A stretch of DNA of 64,000 bases. It comes from Camarhynchus parvulus. Taxonomy: Eukaryota > Chordata > Aves > Passeriformes > Thraupidae. Position numbers and translations under genes: made by a program. The stretch covers positions 620,001 to 684,000 of the forward strand of contig NC_044600.1 in assembly GCF_901933205.1 (NCBI RefSeq). Reading direction: 5' to 3'. The notes below the pieces were generated by a model. The model ran no database searches. It was not told the origin of the DNA and saw only the letters and a list, made by a program, of their open reading frames with translations. This document shows, piece by piece, positions 12,081 to 26,215 of the stretch. Every line of letters begins with the position of its first letter. Position 1 is the first letter of the stretch.

Positions 12081-14490
12081 GAGGAATGCAGCCTCATGGC
12101 TTTCCAGACACACTGCATAAATCCCCAGTAACGCCTCCCGCTAGCAGCCACAACTGTGAGTGAGTGCAGCATCTTTTTTCAGTCTGCTTTACACCACAGC
12201 GTCACTGCAAACGCCTTCCACGCTTTTGGGACACATGAGAACAGGCTTTTTTCCTTTTCTTTACACACCAGCTATAGCAGCACACCAGACATGTTACACA
12301 CACAAGCACACAGTACACCTCCTCATCCCAGCAGGCCCCCTGACCTAAACCACTGAGATTTGAAGAATGTATTCAATTACCAGCTTCTGACGCTTGATCA
12401 CTACATTTTAAATAAGTCCTACAAGTAATAAGCAGTATTATAACAGAGTCTCTGGCATCACCATCCTTCATTCTTCCCTCTATATGCTGCCATCACTATC
12501 ATTATCATGATGAAAGCTTTGAGCTCAGTTTATCATCTGGATGTGTGAAAGGCTGCACAGGGAAGGATTAACACACATTTGTAAGGTAACAGTAAATGCA
12601 ATTTCAACTCGTAGGCTTGCATCTGCTGCCTTTCTTTCTTTCAACAAGAATAATGAGCATCATTCAGAAGCACATTTCAGTTTCAGCTTGTTCCCACTGC
12701 CAGATCTCCCACATCACACGGGCACCCTCAGAGGGCAAGAGACCAAGTCCTACCATAAAAGCTCAACCCTATTTGCCCTTAAACATACTTCCTACCTTTG
12801 ATGAGAACACAGAACTCGGGGGAACACCTGGATCTGCTGATCCACTCTGACACTGCTGCAAACCAGGGAGTGCCTCACTGATCCCTTTCCATCCTGGCTC
12901 TCCCCCAGGCAGTTCACCCCGGAGAGCTCTGGTCTCCACCTGAGCAGGTTCCCCTGGAGCCACGTGTGTCCCTGGCAGGGCAGAGCTCCGTGTCCCAGCC
13001 AGGGGCTCAGGAAGCCGAGTGCCCTTTGCTGGGAAGGCACATGATGGGTGGCACACACACCGAGGATCACAAGCACCTGCTGGCTCAGCCTGAGCTCGGG
13101 GCAGGGCCCTTCACAGCAGCCAGCCCATCTCTCTAAGGACCGAGATGCTGACACCCATCCAAAGAGAGGCAGAAAGCAAAATGGCAAAATGCAAAACATT
13201 CCTAATTCACCAACTGCTCCCACTGTCACAGAGGCACTGATTTATCACAGCAGCGGAACTGTCCTGTTCCTCAGAGGGAAGCAACAGCATTCACATTCCT
13301 GCTGATAATGATGGAAAATTTTCAGGGTGTAAGGGAGGAAAAAAAGCTATTTTGTCTTTTCTGACTCTCAGAGATGGGGAAATGCATCAGACTCCATCTG
13401 AGAATTCCACTGGAGCTCATGTGGGCTGGGAGGAGGAGGAAGAGAAGGAAGACAGCTACAACCTGTGTTCTTTCTTCCCACAGTTTTGCCGGGTACAAAG
13501 CAAACCAGCACGAATTCAAATTTATTCTTTCAATCAAACGATGCTCTGAGATAGGTATTCATGAGCTTCGCACATGTGAGGTGCCTGAGTGACCCACAGA
13601 GAATTCCTGTTTGTCAGGTTTGAATTCCAGTCGCCTCTGAGCTCCAGGAGCTGTGGTGGTAGCCGAGGCTGAGCTCCCTGCAGGAGCACTGGCGCTACAC
13701 CTCCTCACCACCAAAATCCTGCACCTCCTCACCACCAAAATCCTGCACCTCCTCACCACCAAAATCCTGCACCCTTCTGCTCGGCCAAACGCCATGGGGG
13801 GCTCAGGCAGCAGAGACCAGAAATATTTCTGTAACGTGCCTCAGAAGCTCAAAATCAACCCAAATTCACTGATTACCAGGAGAGCCTTCACAAGATTAAA
13901 ATGTTTTCCATGCCCAGTTCAGACACTGGATCCACTTCTTTCAACTGCAGCTTCCACTCCATTTTAATGCAGAAAACTCAACAGTTAATTCACAGGACTA
14001 AACATTTAAACACATTGATGCAGCTTCATGCATTGGCAAGAATGGCATTTAAAATTCTTACAGTATCAAACCCAAAAATTTCAAATAAACGTGGAATGCA
14101 TTCAATCCTTGGGTTTCCACTGAAACATTCTGATGAATTCAATCTCAATTACATTAATGTCAATTCTCAAGACTAAAGCAGTACAATCAATTTGATTTCT
14201 CTTTTCTGATTCCCACACCTGAAGTCACAACTCACTGAAGCTCATGGGAGTGGGCACCGTTCACCCATTGGAAGGGGCATCCCCGTGACTGCTGGGAGCA
14301 GGGCCCAGGGGCAGAAATCCTGCTCAGCTGCTGAGCTCAGTTCTGGAGTTCCATCCACCAATGCCCCCGCTCTCCCAGCTAACACCACTGCCCCAGAGTG
14401 CCCTGGGTGCTGGGACAGCGCCTGGCACAGCGGGGTGGGCAGGGGACAGTGCTGGGCAGGGCTGGAGAGCAGCCTGCCCTGCAGGGAGGG
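12081..14490. other. Single-copy non-coding DNA around the 24-bp triplet repeat
   Basis: No recognisable exon. Moderately AT-rich at 12360-12560 and 13820-14220. Confidence 0.55.
13698..13772. repeat. Short tandem repeat, 24 bp x 3
   Basis: Three identical 24-bp copies beginning CACCTCCTCACCACCAAAAT and ending CCTG, plus a three-base partial copy. The perfect identity implies a recent duplication. Confidence 0.95.
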
Positions 14491-14790
14491 CACAGCACCA
14501 TGGCACAGGGGCTGCAGGAGGCACACAGACAGAATCACACCAAGGCACCATGGCACAGGGGCTGCAGGAGGCACAGAGAGAATCACACCAAGGCACCATG
14601 GCACAGGGGCTGCAGGAGGCACACAGAGAGAGAATTAAACCAAGGCACCATGGCACAGGGGCTGCAGGAGGCACAGAGAGAATTAAACCAAGGCACCATG
14701 GCACAGGGGCTGCAGGAGGCACACAGACAGAATCACACCAAGGCACCATGGCACAGGGGCTGCAGGAGGCACAAGGAGGATTAAACTGCT
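14491..14790. repeat. Minisatellite I, 48-52 bp unit, 6 copies
   Basis: Each copy contains CACCATGGCACAGGGGCTGC then AGGAGGCAC and a variable tail (ACAGACAGAATCACAC, AGAGAGAATCACAC or ACAGAGAGAGAATTAAAC). Copy starts at CACCATGG are 14496, 14546, 14594, 14646, 14694 and 14744. Tail types alternate between long and short. Confidence 0.95.
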
Positions 14791-17700
14791 CTGGCTGGAG
14801 GTGCAGGACCTGACACCAGGACAGGAACTGCTGCTGAGGATCCTTGCCCACTAATCAATTCCTTGGGAAGCACAGCAGAAGAGGAAGCAAGAGCAGGAAT
14901 TAGGCTGCTCTGAAGGCAGATGTTTATTCTAGGCTGCCTCTGTGAACATAAACCAGGCACAAAAGGAAAGGCTTTTATTCAGTTAACGCACTAAAAGCAA
15001 ATGCTTGCATTATTTGTGATTTCACAATGTTAATCCTGCAAGAATAGCTGGACTGCAGCTATTTATCATCTGGCACTCTAGACTTTGTTTCCATAGAAGG
15101 AAATGAAAAAGGCCAGGAAGGTTCAGCCAATTTGTCTTTTAATGCTCTTTATTGGTTCATTAATGATTAATTCTTTTTAACACTCTGCCCTAGATCCTAA
15201 ATTCACAATGGCTCAATTTAGATGAAAGATTTCAAATCCCCATCTCTCCTCCCTCTTCTGTTTCCTAAACCTATGCAAAACAACAACAACAAAAACCCCA
15301 CCCAAACAAACAAAAAACCCCCACCATGCCACTGCTCAGCACACTGCTGTCAAAGGAAATCATCCCGGACAGAAAAACCCCTCTGGAAGATTAAGTGGTG
15401 CAAAAGATGAAACAAGCAAAGAACACAGCCCAACCCAGTCCTGAAGAGCCACAAACAGCGAAAGACCCACTGAATAATGATAATCTCTGCTCCCACTTAG
15501 CCACCAAGTCTACAACTTCTTCCTGCCCAGCACTGCACTACTGCAGCACTCAGCTGTGCTCAGTTACTGAATGCTTCCCTTGGAAGGAACATGGATTTAT
15601 TTCTCCCGCAAATTATTGAGGACAGAAAATGCTATTGTTCCACAAACAGAAATCAAAGAGAGCTCTTAGAAATGTCATCTAACCAGAACATCTGAACATC
15701 TCCTTAGGATCACAGGCAGCTACACCCTGCTCTCAGTGGGCTTTACAAGCTCCACAAGAATTTACTGCCAATGCCTTTGTCACTGCCCTGTCCTAGATGC
15801 TGGAACACACATAAGAGTATTCTGTCTACACCAAGTTTGCTTCAGGAGTTCAGTCCATCCCTTCAGTGCTTCCTGGAGCTGCAAAAGAATCCCATGAGCA
15901 GTAGAGGCGTCTCAGATCCTATTCCTACCACAGCCATCAGTACAACACAATTTTGCATCTCACTCCTGTTAAGATAAGGAAGCAATGAAATAACCACCTT
16001 GACAGTGTGCTCTGAGATCTCTGGAGGAATTATGCCATTTTTGTTCAGTATTTTTACTAATCTGCTTACATGCTGTTCCTAGCTGTCGCAGTTCAAATAC
16101 ATATTTACCTCAAAGTACACTTGACAAGAGTGCAGCTCTCCCATTCATCTCAAATGAAGAGAAACATGCAAACACGTGCATTTCCACACAAGGCAATTAA
16201 CCCAGGTGATGCATTTATCTGAATCACAGCAGCTTCTTTCTAATTTGAAAGGAAGGAAAAAACACAAACCCATAACAACAAAAACCCCCCCCAACAACAG
16301 CATCTAAAAAACCACTACAAAGCACTTCAGTTCCCTAGACAGAATGGTATTTTTGGCCTCAGGACACTGACATCCCCATTCTGCAGCTCACTCAGAAGGC
16401 TGCAAGCCTGGCTACCACAGCCAGCACTGCTACTCTGAACCCACAGGTACTGGGGAGAACTTTGAAAGGATTTAACACTGGAGAAGCTGGTTGGTCTCTA
16501 GCCAGCCGTCCGAGTGGCAGGAACTGGAACATTACCTGGTCAGTACTGCTAAAAATACCTCTGCCACAATGACATGCTGAGCACTCTGCACTTCAGGCAC
16601 ATTCCCACTGTCATCAACGTGAGCAGATCTGTGCAAGAACAAAACAGCATTGCCCGAATCTTTCTGGAACTCTGTCATCACACAGACAATCAACACTGCT
16701 GGAAATGCCTCTAGAGCTTAATAGCCCCCAATAATTCATCATTAATTCTGCCTTTTCACCCCCTTCCTCCTATCACCCTGTGATTCTCATCACTACTGAA
16801 CTGGAGAGACTGGGAACTATTACCAAAATTCTGGGTTTACCAACCCTTTTTTTTTCAATACAGCATTATGTCATTTTTTCCTGCATAAAAAGGATTTTCA
16901 AGATCACCCATTTCTATGTTACTGAGCATTCCAAGGGCATGAAAGTTCAGCTTCACTCGAGCCTTTCTACTCAACAGCTCACAGCCCCCTTGGCAATCCC
17001 GGGGGTGTGAAAACCCTCCAGGAGAGATCCCCCGGGAGCAGGTTCACTGCTGGCTCTTGATCACTGTGCGAGCTGGGAAAAGCAGAAGGTCCCCGGGGAC
17101 CCCAGCCACTGGGATGTGCTCCACACACAGCCTAAAGCCCATGCAAACACCCTGCACTCCTGTCCGTGGCCATCTTCTCACCAAACTTCTCCCAACTCCT
17201 GCACCAGCAGTCCCTGGGAAGGGCCAGCTTCAGGAGCTGCCAAAGCTGCCAGATTTGTTTTGGCCATTAGTGGCACCATGTGCCCCAGGAACGCAATGCC
17301 AGCAGCAGCTCCTGGCTGCAGGCAAAGCTTCAGATCACTCTGAAGTGGTGTGAGTGCCACAGCTGTATTTCTGCCTGCTCTGCTCCTCATTCCACACACA
17401 AGCCCCAGAGGCTGCAGCTCCATGTGAAAAAAAAAAAAACCTAAAAAAGAGAAAGAAGTCTGCCCTCTTATGTTATTTTAAGCAACAGCACAGTCCAACT
17501 GACTTCAGAGACCTCTCGCTTGCCAAGCTGGACATATGCTAAATACTTCCCTGAAATAATGCCAGACCCTACCTCACCAACCCCCCTGCCATCCCCCTCA
17601 CCCTCATTCTCCTCCTGAGGAGCTTCCAGGCTGCCCTGCAAGGACAGCCCTGCCCTGTGGGAACAAGGGTGTCCACAGGGATGGTGCTCAGGAGTGCTGG

Positions 17701-19060
17701 AAGGTGCTGGTCCAGGGGCACACTCAGCCTGAAGCCCCCTGGGCTCGTGGCTCCAGCCTGTTTTGTTTGCACCTCCAGGTGGAAGGAAGATCAGAACCTC
17801 CTCTCCTGCTTGCCAAACATGGCATTTCCTCACACAGCATCTCTTCCCCTGAAAGCCAACCCCTGAATTTTAGTCTGGCACAAACACACCTACTAGACAG
17901 AACCCCCTCATGTAGGTCAGCTCAAGAAACACTCAGTTAACTCCCACTTGGCTGGAGCAGCATGAGCACACAAACGAGCTGGAGCAGCCCCTGCTCTCAC
18001 TGCACAGGAACTCAGGAGCACCAGCACTGGGGTCAGCTGCTGCACAGGTGGGGGCAGGTTTCATAATTACACCATGTATTTATGCCAGCTGCACATACAG
18101 ATACACTCCCCCACTCCCCAGCTTTTAGAAGTCAGTGCCATAAGCTTTGCAGACCCTCTGAAGCGCAGAGCGAAGCCTGGGCCTGCTTTTGTTTGGATTC
18201 ATTCTGCACTTTCCTGATACATCCTGAAGAGCTGAGAAGGCACCCAAGAGAAACAGCTTGTAATCATCTGATATCTCCATGTGACCTCCCCTCTGCAATT
18301 TGCATTGGCTTTGAGTTTCCAGATGAAGCTGTCGGACAAAATAGTGCTAGGATTAATTTTAGCCTCCTCCTCAAGATGAGTCGCTGATACCAAAACAAGG
18401 TTATAATACTTGACAGAGCAGAATATTCTCCTTGCCAACATCATCTGTTTCAGGCTTCTCAGGACTGAAATAAAGTGTGGAAAAACAATTCCAAGCAAAG
18501 AGGTGCTGTGAGCTTTGAGAGCACAGAAGGAATTAAAATAGCTTCATTCTTGCAGTTTGCAAATCAGTCTCCACGGCGGGCATGGGTCTGAACATAACAT
18601 CTCCTTGAAATGAGACATCCACTCAAACTCATCAAAAGATGCTACAAACACAGTTTTGGTATAGAACAAGCTGACAGAACAAATTTCTCCGGTTTTTAGT
18701 TTCAAGTACCTGCAGTAATGGACTGTGGAAGGTTTGGAGCCACGAGGGGCAAAGGCATTTTTGCAGTGATGGCCTGGCACCCTTCAGAGCACCACAGCAG
18801 AAATGCCCACCAGTCCCTTACCTTGGGCATGCACTGCAGAGCTCACACAGCTCCCAGGCTCTCTTACCGCCCTTTTCCAACCATGCTTGATGAGAATGGC
18901 TCTAGAGAAAGCCGTCAAGCCTTTCGGAATCTCCACCATGGGGAAAAAGAGCCCAAATCTGCCCTCTCTCACACACTGCCTGAACAGGCACACCCTGAAT
19001 TACAACCATGCACCTTTCAGAAGTGAGCTCAGGCTCCAGTGCCTCCCGGTGTCCTGTCAG
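14791..19060. other. Single-copy non-coding DNA
   Basis: Includes an A/C-rich simple tract (about 15277-15322), a C-run near 16285-16293, a 12-A run near 17427-17438 and an AT-rich, complex patch with ATTGGTTCATTAATGATTAA near 15150-15170. No coding exon seen. Confidence 0.55.
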
Positions 19061-19300
19061 CCAGCCCCTGGGCTCTGCCCAGCAGCTCTGCCTCCACCTG
19101 CGCAGGCACCTGCCCACCAGTTCTGGAAGGGAAGAGCAGTATTGTATTTCATTTCTGGGGGATTTCTGAGTGCTTCAGAGGCACCAGCCCCTGGGCTCTG
19201 CCCCCACCACCCAGCAGCACTGCCTCCCCCTGCACAGGCACCTGAGGGAAGGGCAGCATTCTGCTTCACTTTGGGGGGATTTCTGAGTGTTTCAGACATA
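19061..19300. repeat. Diverged tandem duplication, about 123 bp x 2
   Basis: Copies start with CCAGCCCCTGGGCTCTGCCC at 19061 and 19184, and both contain CTGCCTCC, GCAGGCACCTG, GGAAGGG and GGGGATTTCTGAGTG. They differ by several small gaps, so the duplication is older than the minisatellites nearby. Confidence 0.85.
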
Positions 19301-21159
19301 TTCACTGGGCACAGCACAGGATACACTTAAAAGCAAGTAAACTCAAGGGTGTGTACATATTTCTGTCCAGACAAGCACAGGAAGTATTCTAATAAGACTG
19401 AGTAGTGTCTAAAAATACACCTGATCCTGCTCTAATACTTGGATTATTAATAAACTACAGTGATGTATTTTACATGAACTACACCATAAATGAATTACAG
19501 GGAAGTTAAAGCAGACCATGACTGTTATATTTGTTACATTAACTTTCTCTTGCTGTGAATAATTGCTTGACTCTACCAGGACATGGCCGCTGGCTTGTGA
19601 GTGGACTTCAGGGGATTATTTGAGTGAACAGAACAGGACTGAAACCTGGAGCAAACAGATATGTTTGAAAATACCCCAGATAGTAGAAAAATACCCCAGC
19701 TGAACACATGCAGCACCAAATGCTGTGATACCAACAACTGAGCCGGGAGGGAGAAGCAGCTGATGGAACCATGACATTCACTTCCTAACATTATTCCTTC
19801 CAAACTATTTAATCTGTCCTAAAGTTACTTCTGCATGGAATAACTAAAATTAAAAGAACCTGTCAGACCCTTAAATCTTGCCTTGCTTTACATACCCCCT
19901 TCATCAGAAGTTACAAGTGTACTACTTAATTTCTAATTAATTAATTACTAGTAAAATCCATTATGACAAAGTTTCCACAGAATAAATGTGAAAAGTAAAA
20001 TCTGACAAAAAATTTGAGTAAGAGCTGTCACCTGAGTTTGAGATTGGTTTGAATTTTCTTTCAAATTTATAGAAATATTGTAATTTATGTTTTATTTCTA
20101 CAAAAATTATCAACTATCTTTTCTTGTTATGCTCAGCAATTCCAGAATTTTGAAAAAAATTTAACTTTTCCAAAATCATAAAACTAAGTAATTCAAAGCG
20201 GGTAATTCATCTATGCAAAAATTCAAGTCTTTTCTACTGTACGTTTCCTGTCTCTTAAAATAATTTGCAGGTGAGCATGTGCAGAATTCCACCATGAACA
20301 AACACTAGAGAAGGAAAAAAACCCATATAACTGTATTGCAATATTAACAGAATATATACAGACATCCAAAATGAGACTGATTCAGTTACAAAATAAAAAC
20401 TTACTGGAAATGGCCAATTCATCTAAAGCTTCATTTACTGAATGTTTGGAAACATCTTGTCATGAGCAATACCCAGAACAAGAATTCATCATGCAAATTC
20501 AATTAAATTAATAACTTTAAACGCAGTACACTTTTTGCCTCAAGCAGTTTATTTTCTCGGTGGAAAAATAAAACCTACTTTTATCAAGCATGCAATTATT
20601 TGATCAGTTTTCGTCTCATCTCTGAATAAAGGCCCCCAAAGAAGAGAGAGAAGTTCCAGTACAAAACCAAACAGTTCCTGCTGCCAAGGCAGAAATATCT
20701 TCTCAGAATCTCAAAGAATTTTATACACCACCTAATCAGACCTACAAATAAATTATCAGCTTTAATTGGATTGCTCATAACTTCTCTCTGAAACTATTTC
20801 TTCGTGGATGTTTACCTGCTCTGAAACAAGAGAAGGAGGATGTGTGTCTTTATTATCGGGTAATTAAATTAAGCCATCTGTGATCAGGCGTTCTGTAATT
20901 AACATATGTTTACAGAGAGGGCGTCATCCAAACTGCCTGGGCTCCAATCTCCACACAAGTGAGCTCTGATCCTCCTATTCCCTCACCCATGGAGCACACT
21001 CTCCAGGCTGCTGACAAGGTCACTGTGCCAGCAGGAGCCCTGGGCACGGAGGGATGTGCCAAACAGCAGGCTGAGAGCAGAGGAGAAGGAAGGGGAACAC
21101 AGGCCTGCCCACCCAGACAGCTTTACAGGAGAGAAACCCTGTCCTTCAACAGAGGGAGC
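19301..21159. other. AT-rich single-copy DNA
   Basis: One of the lowest-GC parts of the window (especially 19860-20600), free of tandem arrays and of recognisable mobile elements. Confidence 0.6.
20840..20940. promoter_or_regulatory. Candidate conserved non-coding element
   Basis: Complex single-copy sequence rich in homeodomain-type cores (GGGTAATTAAATTAAG, CTGTAATTAAC) and an E-box-like CATATG, standing out from minisatellite-rich surroundings. Developmental gene introns often hold such elements. No alignment was possible, so this is a guess from texture. Confidence 0.25.
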
Positions 21160-21876
21160 CACACAGGGCAGGGACCCGTGCCACCCCACACAGGGCAGTG
21201 ACCCGTGCCACCCCACACACCTGGGCAGCAGTGACCCGTGCCACCCCACACAGAGCAGGGACCCGTGCCACCCCACACAGGGCAGGGACCCGTGCCACCC
21301 CACACAGGGCAGGGACCTGTGCCACCCCACACAGGGCAGGGACCCGTGCCACCCCACACAGGGCAGGGACCCGTGCCACCCCACACAGGGCAGTGACCCG
21401 TGCCACCCCACACAGGGCAGGGACCCGTGCCACCCCACACAGGGCAGGGACCCGTGCCACCCCACACACCTGGGCAGCAGTGACCCGTGCCACCCCACAC
21501 AGGGCAGGGACCTGTGCCACCCCAGACAGGGCAGGGACCCGTGCCACCCCACACAGAGCAGTGACCCGTGCCACCCCACACACCTGGGCAGGAGTGACCC
21601 ATGCCACCCCACACAGAGCAGTGACCCGTGCCACCCCACACAGAGCAGTGACCCGTGCCACCCCACACAGAGCAGGGACCCGTGCCACCCCACACAGGGC
21701 AGGGACCCGTGCCACCCCACACAGGGCAGGGACCCGTGCCACCCCACACACCTGGGCAGGGTGACCCGTGCCACCCCACACAGCTGGGCAGGGACCCGTG
21801 CCACCCCACACAGAGCAGGGACCCGTGCCACCCCACACAGGGCAGGGACCCGTGCCACCCCACACACCTGGGCAGG
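21160..21876. repeat. Minisatellite K, 27 bp unit, about 26 copies
   Basis: The unit is GGGCAGGGACCCGTGCCACC plus CCACACA. Variants are GAGCAGGGACCC, GGGCAGTGACCC and a longer type with an inserted CCTGGGCAG that recurs near 21220, 21470, 21585, 21755 and 21865. The spaced recurrence of the longer type points to duplication of multi-unit blocks. T is nearly absent on the plus strand (one per unit). Confidence 0.96.
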
Positions 21877-24800
21877 ACAAGGTGCCCCTCAGGGTGACTC
21901 AGGCTCTGAGCACAGCCCCACGCTGATGTGACACACCTGCAGGCCGGGCTGTGCTGGACGGACACACGGACACTGCTGTCCCTCCTCACAGCAGCACAGC
22001 AGTGCCCTGGCTGCACAGGAGGGCTGCAGGGAATGAAGGAAACCCATCCATTGTAAGGGTATTTCAAAAGTAAAAGGGGCAAAGAAGATAGGAAAAAGTC
22101 ATTTTCCCATTAAATCCCACCAGGCACCAGCATGAAGGAAAAAGCTTTCCCAGCACTTCTCCCTGTTTTCCCAGCCAAAGCTGGTGTGAGAACAAGAGCC
22201 AGATCTCTCCTTGTGACACTCTTCTGTTGCTTTACTGCAGTCGCTAGACTCTGTAAAAACCAGACATTTTAATTTAGTTTTCAATGTCAAATAACTGATT
22301 TCAAGTGCATTTCCCACAGCAATCCATACATTCTCTGCCTTTCCACTTTTAAATGTGTGATAGCTTGCAGCTCTCTGAGGCTGCAGTACATATTATACTG
22401 CAAAATTACCATGTCAACAAATAACTTTTCTTCACTTGTAAACAGATCCTTTCTGTGAGCTGGCAGATGTCTGCCAAATTATGCTTTTACTCATTGAGAT
22501 GTTCATTGGGAAAAATATTAGTAAGATACAAGCCTCTTGTGCAGTGAGCAGCCACAAAAGCCTTGCTGGAAAATGACTCCACCAAAATACTCATCCCCCA
22601 GCAGTGAAAGGCAGCTCTGAGAGCTGCTGTGCTACCCAGGCACCTCAGGCCCTGAGCAGAGCAGCTCTCTGATCAGTTCTTTCCCCAGGGGATGCATAAG
22701 GCAGAACCAATCAATAAGCAGGTCCCAAAACTTCACAAAATGTGTCCTGGAGCGCACATCCAGAGGGGGAGGTAGGTGCTGCCGTTCCTGCACAGGTGCT
22801 GAGGCTGCAGACACCAAGTGAGGCGAATTCACACCTGTGCAGGCAGCAGAGGTCAAACGGTGCCAGCTGCCAGGCTGCCATCCCCTGCCCAGGGCAGCTC
22901 CTGCTCCAGGCTGAGCCCAGCAGGAATGGGGTGCCCAGCTGCCTCTCCAGACACGCTGCAACCCCTCAGTGCCCTCCTGCCACCAGCCCAGAGCCTCCCA
23001 CAGAGAGAGCCCAGGTGGGGAGGCTGTGCCCCAGGACCGCCCTGGAGATCTCCTGACAGGGGCAGCTCTGGCACCGTGCAGCACACGAAATGGGGAGCAC
23101 TGACTGCTTCCCCAGATAACATCAAGCAGACACCATTTATTCATTACAGGGTGATTCGAGCCACCACTGAAGGGTCACTGCTTACACTGGCCACCACTGT
23201 GTCAGTTTTCTTTCCATGTTTTAAAAGCTGCGCTTTCTAAAACACATGAACAGAATTTTAGCAATGAATAAGCAGGTGCACATACACAACTTTAATCCTC
23301 AGCATCCAAGGAAAGGATCAAAACCACAAACTTCCCAAGGAAGAAGGCATCACATCACTCCTGAAATGGAACAAATGTGCCCATGGGTAGTTTACAAGAA
23401 CTTCTGCTGGTACATAGCAACACCACGACCCAAGAGGCAGGAGGCTGATGCTTGCTAGAACATGACAAGGAGGGCAGCAGGGCCCTGTGGATGGAGAAAA
23501 GCTTTAGTTACTGCTGGCAGAGCCAAAAGCAGCACAAGGAACTAAAGCTGTATGGCCTTTTTATTTTTAAACACACGGAGCGCAATGCCAGATTAATTAA
23601 AAGGATCCATTTCCATCATATGCAAGATCTGTTTACTGCTGTGTTATCAGGGCTAAATACAGCACATGCCTGCAGCACAGGGAGAATACATCAACTGCAG
23701 GAAAACCAAGCACACAAGCCTCAAAGAAGGAAATGTGAATCAATTGGCTGAGGTGTACAGCTGTAACAGCAGGGCTGAAAAGCCAGATCAGGCACTGGCC
23801 ATAGAGACCAGTTTAGAAAAGAAGCCAGTCTATGGCAAAAAATAAATCAGTCTCTCTGTGGACACTTTATTTCTTCATGTACTCAGCAGCAGCCATGCAA
23901 ACAGCACTGAAACAGAGAGGAGAGAGGAGTTGAGAAACAAAGGCACAAGAAAGGCATTCTTCCATGAGAAATCCTCATCAAAACAGAACCATTACATACA
24001 TGGAAGGCTGAAGAAGGCTGTTCATGTCACAGGAACCCAAACCCTGCAACAAACAGCAAAATTTAATATCCTTCTACTAATATCCTTCTGTGAAACCTAG
24101 GTCTTGCAACACACAGCCCAATCCAATAACCTTCCATTGAAGCACCAAATGAAATCCTCTTGTTCCAGGGCAGGCAGAGCAGCTTTCTGCACTCAACAAC
24201 AGCCACCTCCATCTGCACTGAAATTCCCTAACCCAAGGAGGATGTGAGTGTAACTCCTGAAGGAATCACAGCTCGTGCATTCTGCGGGTGTTTTCTGGGC
24301 GAGCAGGAAAGCAGCACACACAGGAGAGGGATGCCACCTTCAGCCAGCCCCGGCTGAGCTCCCCCAGAACAAGAACTGTGCCACCTCCTGCACAAAGCCA
24401 GACCAGGCTTCCCCCACCAGCAGTCTCTGTGAACCTCCAGAGGAGCTCCTGGCACGTGAGGATAACGACAACACCAAGGAAAAGTGACAGAATCTCTTCA
24501 GAGCTATAAATACTTTTCCCCAAAATGTGTTTAAAGATCTCGGAGGGGAACTCAAAGTCCCACACTAACAGCAGGATTTCGTCACTGGTAGTGAAGTGCT
24601 GCACAAAGAAAACACCTTTTGTTAAAGACCACGGGCTCATTCAGTTATTTCTTTACTAGTCACACCCTCTCCTTCTCTTTAAAAACAAGATTTCTCCAAG
24701 TTGCCAACAGTTGTTTCCAAGCTGCTCCTTTGCTGAATAAGCCTCCCAGTTTCTATATTCAGAGCACAACCGATGCAGAAGTCTCAACACCCACTAAACT

Positions 24801-25473
24801 TGAATAATTTATACTCTTACAGTCTTGTATGGCAAGATACAAAGTGACTTAATCATCAGGTATTCATAGCATTCTCCTCCACAGAAGTATGAAACTCAGT
24901 GAAAAATATCATTCCACTGCAAGTCCTCAGGCAGTGTGTTCCACATAGGAGACAGAGTCGTTTGCATTAAAAATTCAGAGCCACAGACAAATAAAATACT
25001 TTTGGTTCTGTGTGACTGCTTGCCTGGGCAGTTGGACAATCCATTATTAAGCACATTCCATTTCCAGAATAAGCTGAGAAAACAGGACAGATTGCTTTAA
25101 TATTAATTCACGTGTCTGCACGGTGCCTATTGCATCTCATGAAGCTTTTTAAGCGTAATTCAAAGTTAAAATGGCTTTTCACTGCCTCAGTGTTCCCAGT
25201 GAGCACACCTACATCCTGGCTAAGCATCACTGCACAGACACTTTCTCAAAAGGAGAACATGGCCTGGTAGCAGGACCTGTACGTTCCCTTCGTCTTTATC
25301 CTGCTTATATTTGTATAAACATATAAACAAAGAAAGCAAATGTTTCCCTTATGGCCTCATGTGGAAGCCACTCTGACAGTTTCACATGGGAGCCACAGAA
25401 CAGATTCTGTTTTGGGCTCTGCTGTTTTGGACACAGACAGCGAGGTGCTGTCACTGAAACCCCACGGATTTTC

Positions 25474-25590
25474 ACACAGTCCTAGAATTGTTTAGGTTGG
25501 AAAAGCCTTCAAGATCACCAAGTGCTACCTACCATTAACCTAACAGCACCAAACCCTGTCCCTAGGTGCCACCTCTCCACACCTCTGCCT
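25474..25590 (-). mobile_element. CR1-type LINE, truncated 3' tail
   Basis: The plus strand reads TAGAATTGTTTAGGTTGGAA followed by a diverged copy of the usual 'aagatcatcaagtccaaccattaaccta...' stretch and CCCTGTCCCTAGGTGCCACC. This is the reverse complement of the well-known avian CR1 3' end, so the element lies on the minus strand with its 3' end at the left. Only about 115 bases are recognisable and there is no reverse transcriptase reading frame, as is typical of 5'-truncated CR1 insertions. Confidence 0.85.
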
Positions 25591-26126
25591 TTCCATCTCT
25601 GCCCTTCTCACCCTGCTGCTGCGCCCTTCCTCCTCATTCATCTTCACCCACCTCCTCCACCCAGCTCTGCCCATCCTGGCCCTTCTTCTGCCCTCTTCAG
25701 CCTCCTCTGAGCTTCCCTCGGAGCTGTGTGCACAGCACTGCTCACACAGACACACATGCTTCTCTGTGCAGCTTGGATGCTGAGCTGTCTTTGAGAAAAA
25801 AACCTCCCTACAAGAGATGTTTTCCTCCTTTAAACACTTTAAAGGTTCATGAAAGTGAAAGGAGATTAAAAACATATATGTGATTGCCCGTTACATAAGT
25901 AGTTTTTGAAAGCATGCTGAGTTTAATGATCACTAATCACAGTTACCAAAAAAAATTCTCACAGCAAAGCACTTTCTCATTAGTTTCTGGATTCAAGAGG
26001 TTCCACCTGCCTTATGAACATGTACATTTAATCAATCCGTTTAAAAAAGGATATTGATATCAAAGAGCCCCAAAGCAAACAAAACCGCCATCCCAACAGC
26101 CCAACAGCCCAGTGAGCAGCAGCAAT

Positions 26127-26215
26127 GGCCAGGGGACATGGCACAAACTGTGTCCTGTGGCAGTGCCAGGGGACAGGGACATGGCACACAGACTGTCCTG
26201 TGGCACTGCCAGGGG
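26127..26215. repeat. Imperfect tandem duplication, about 45 bp x 2
   Basis: Two neighbouring copies share GCCAGGGGACA, CATGGCACA and ACTGTCCTGTGGCA (the left copy has ACTGTGTCCTGTGGCA). The copies differ by several indels. Confidence 0.75.
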
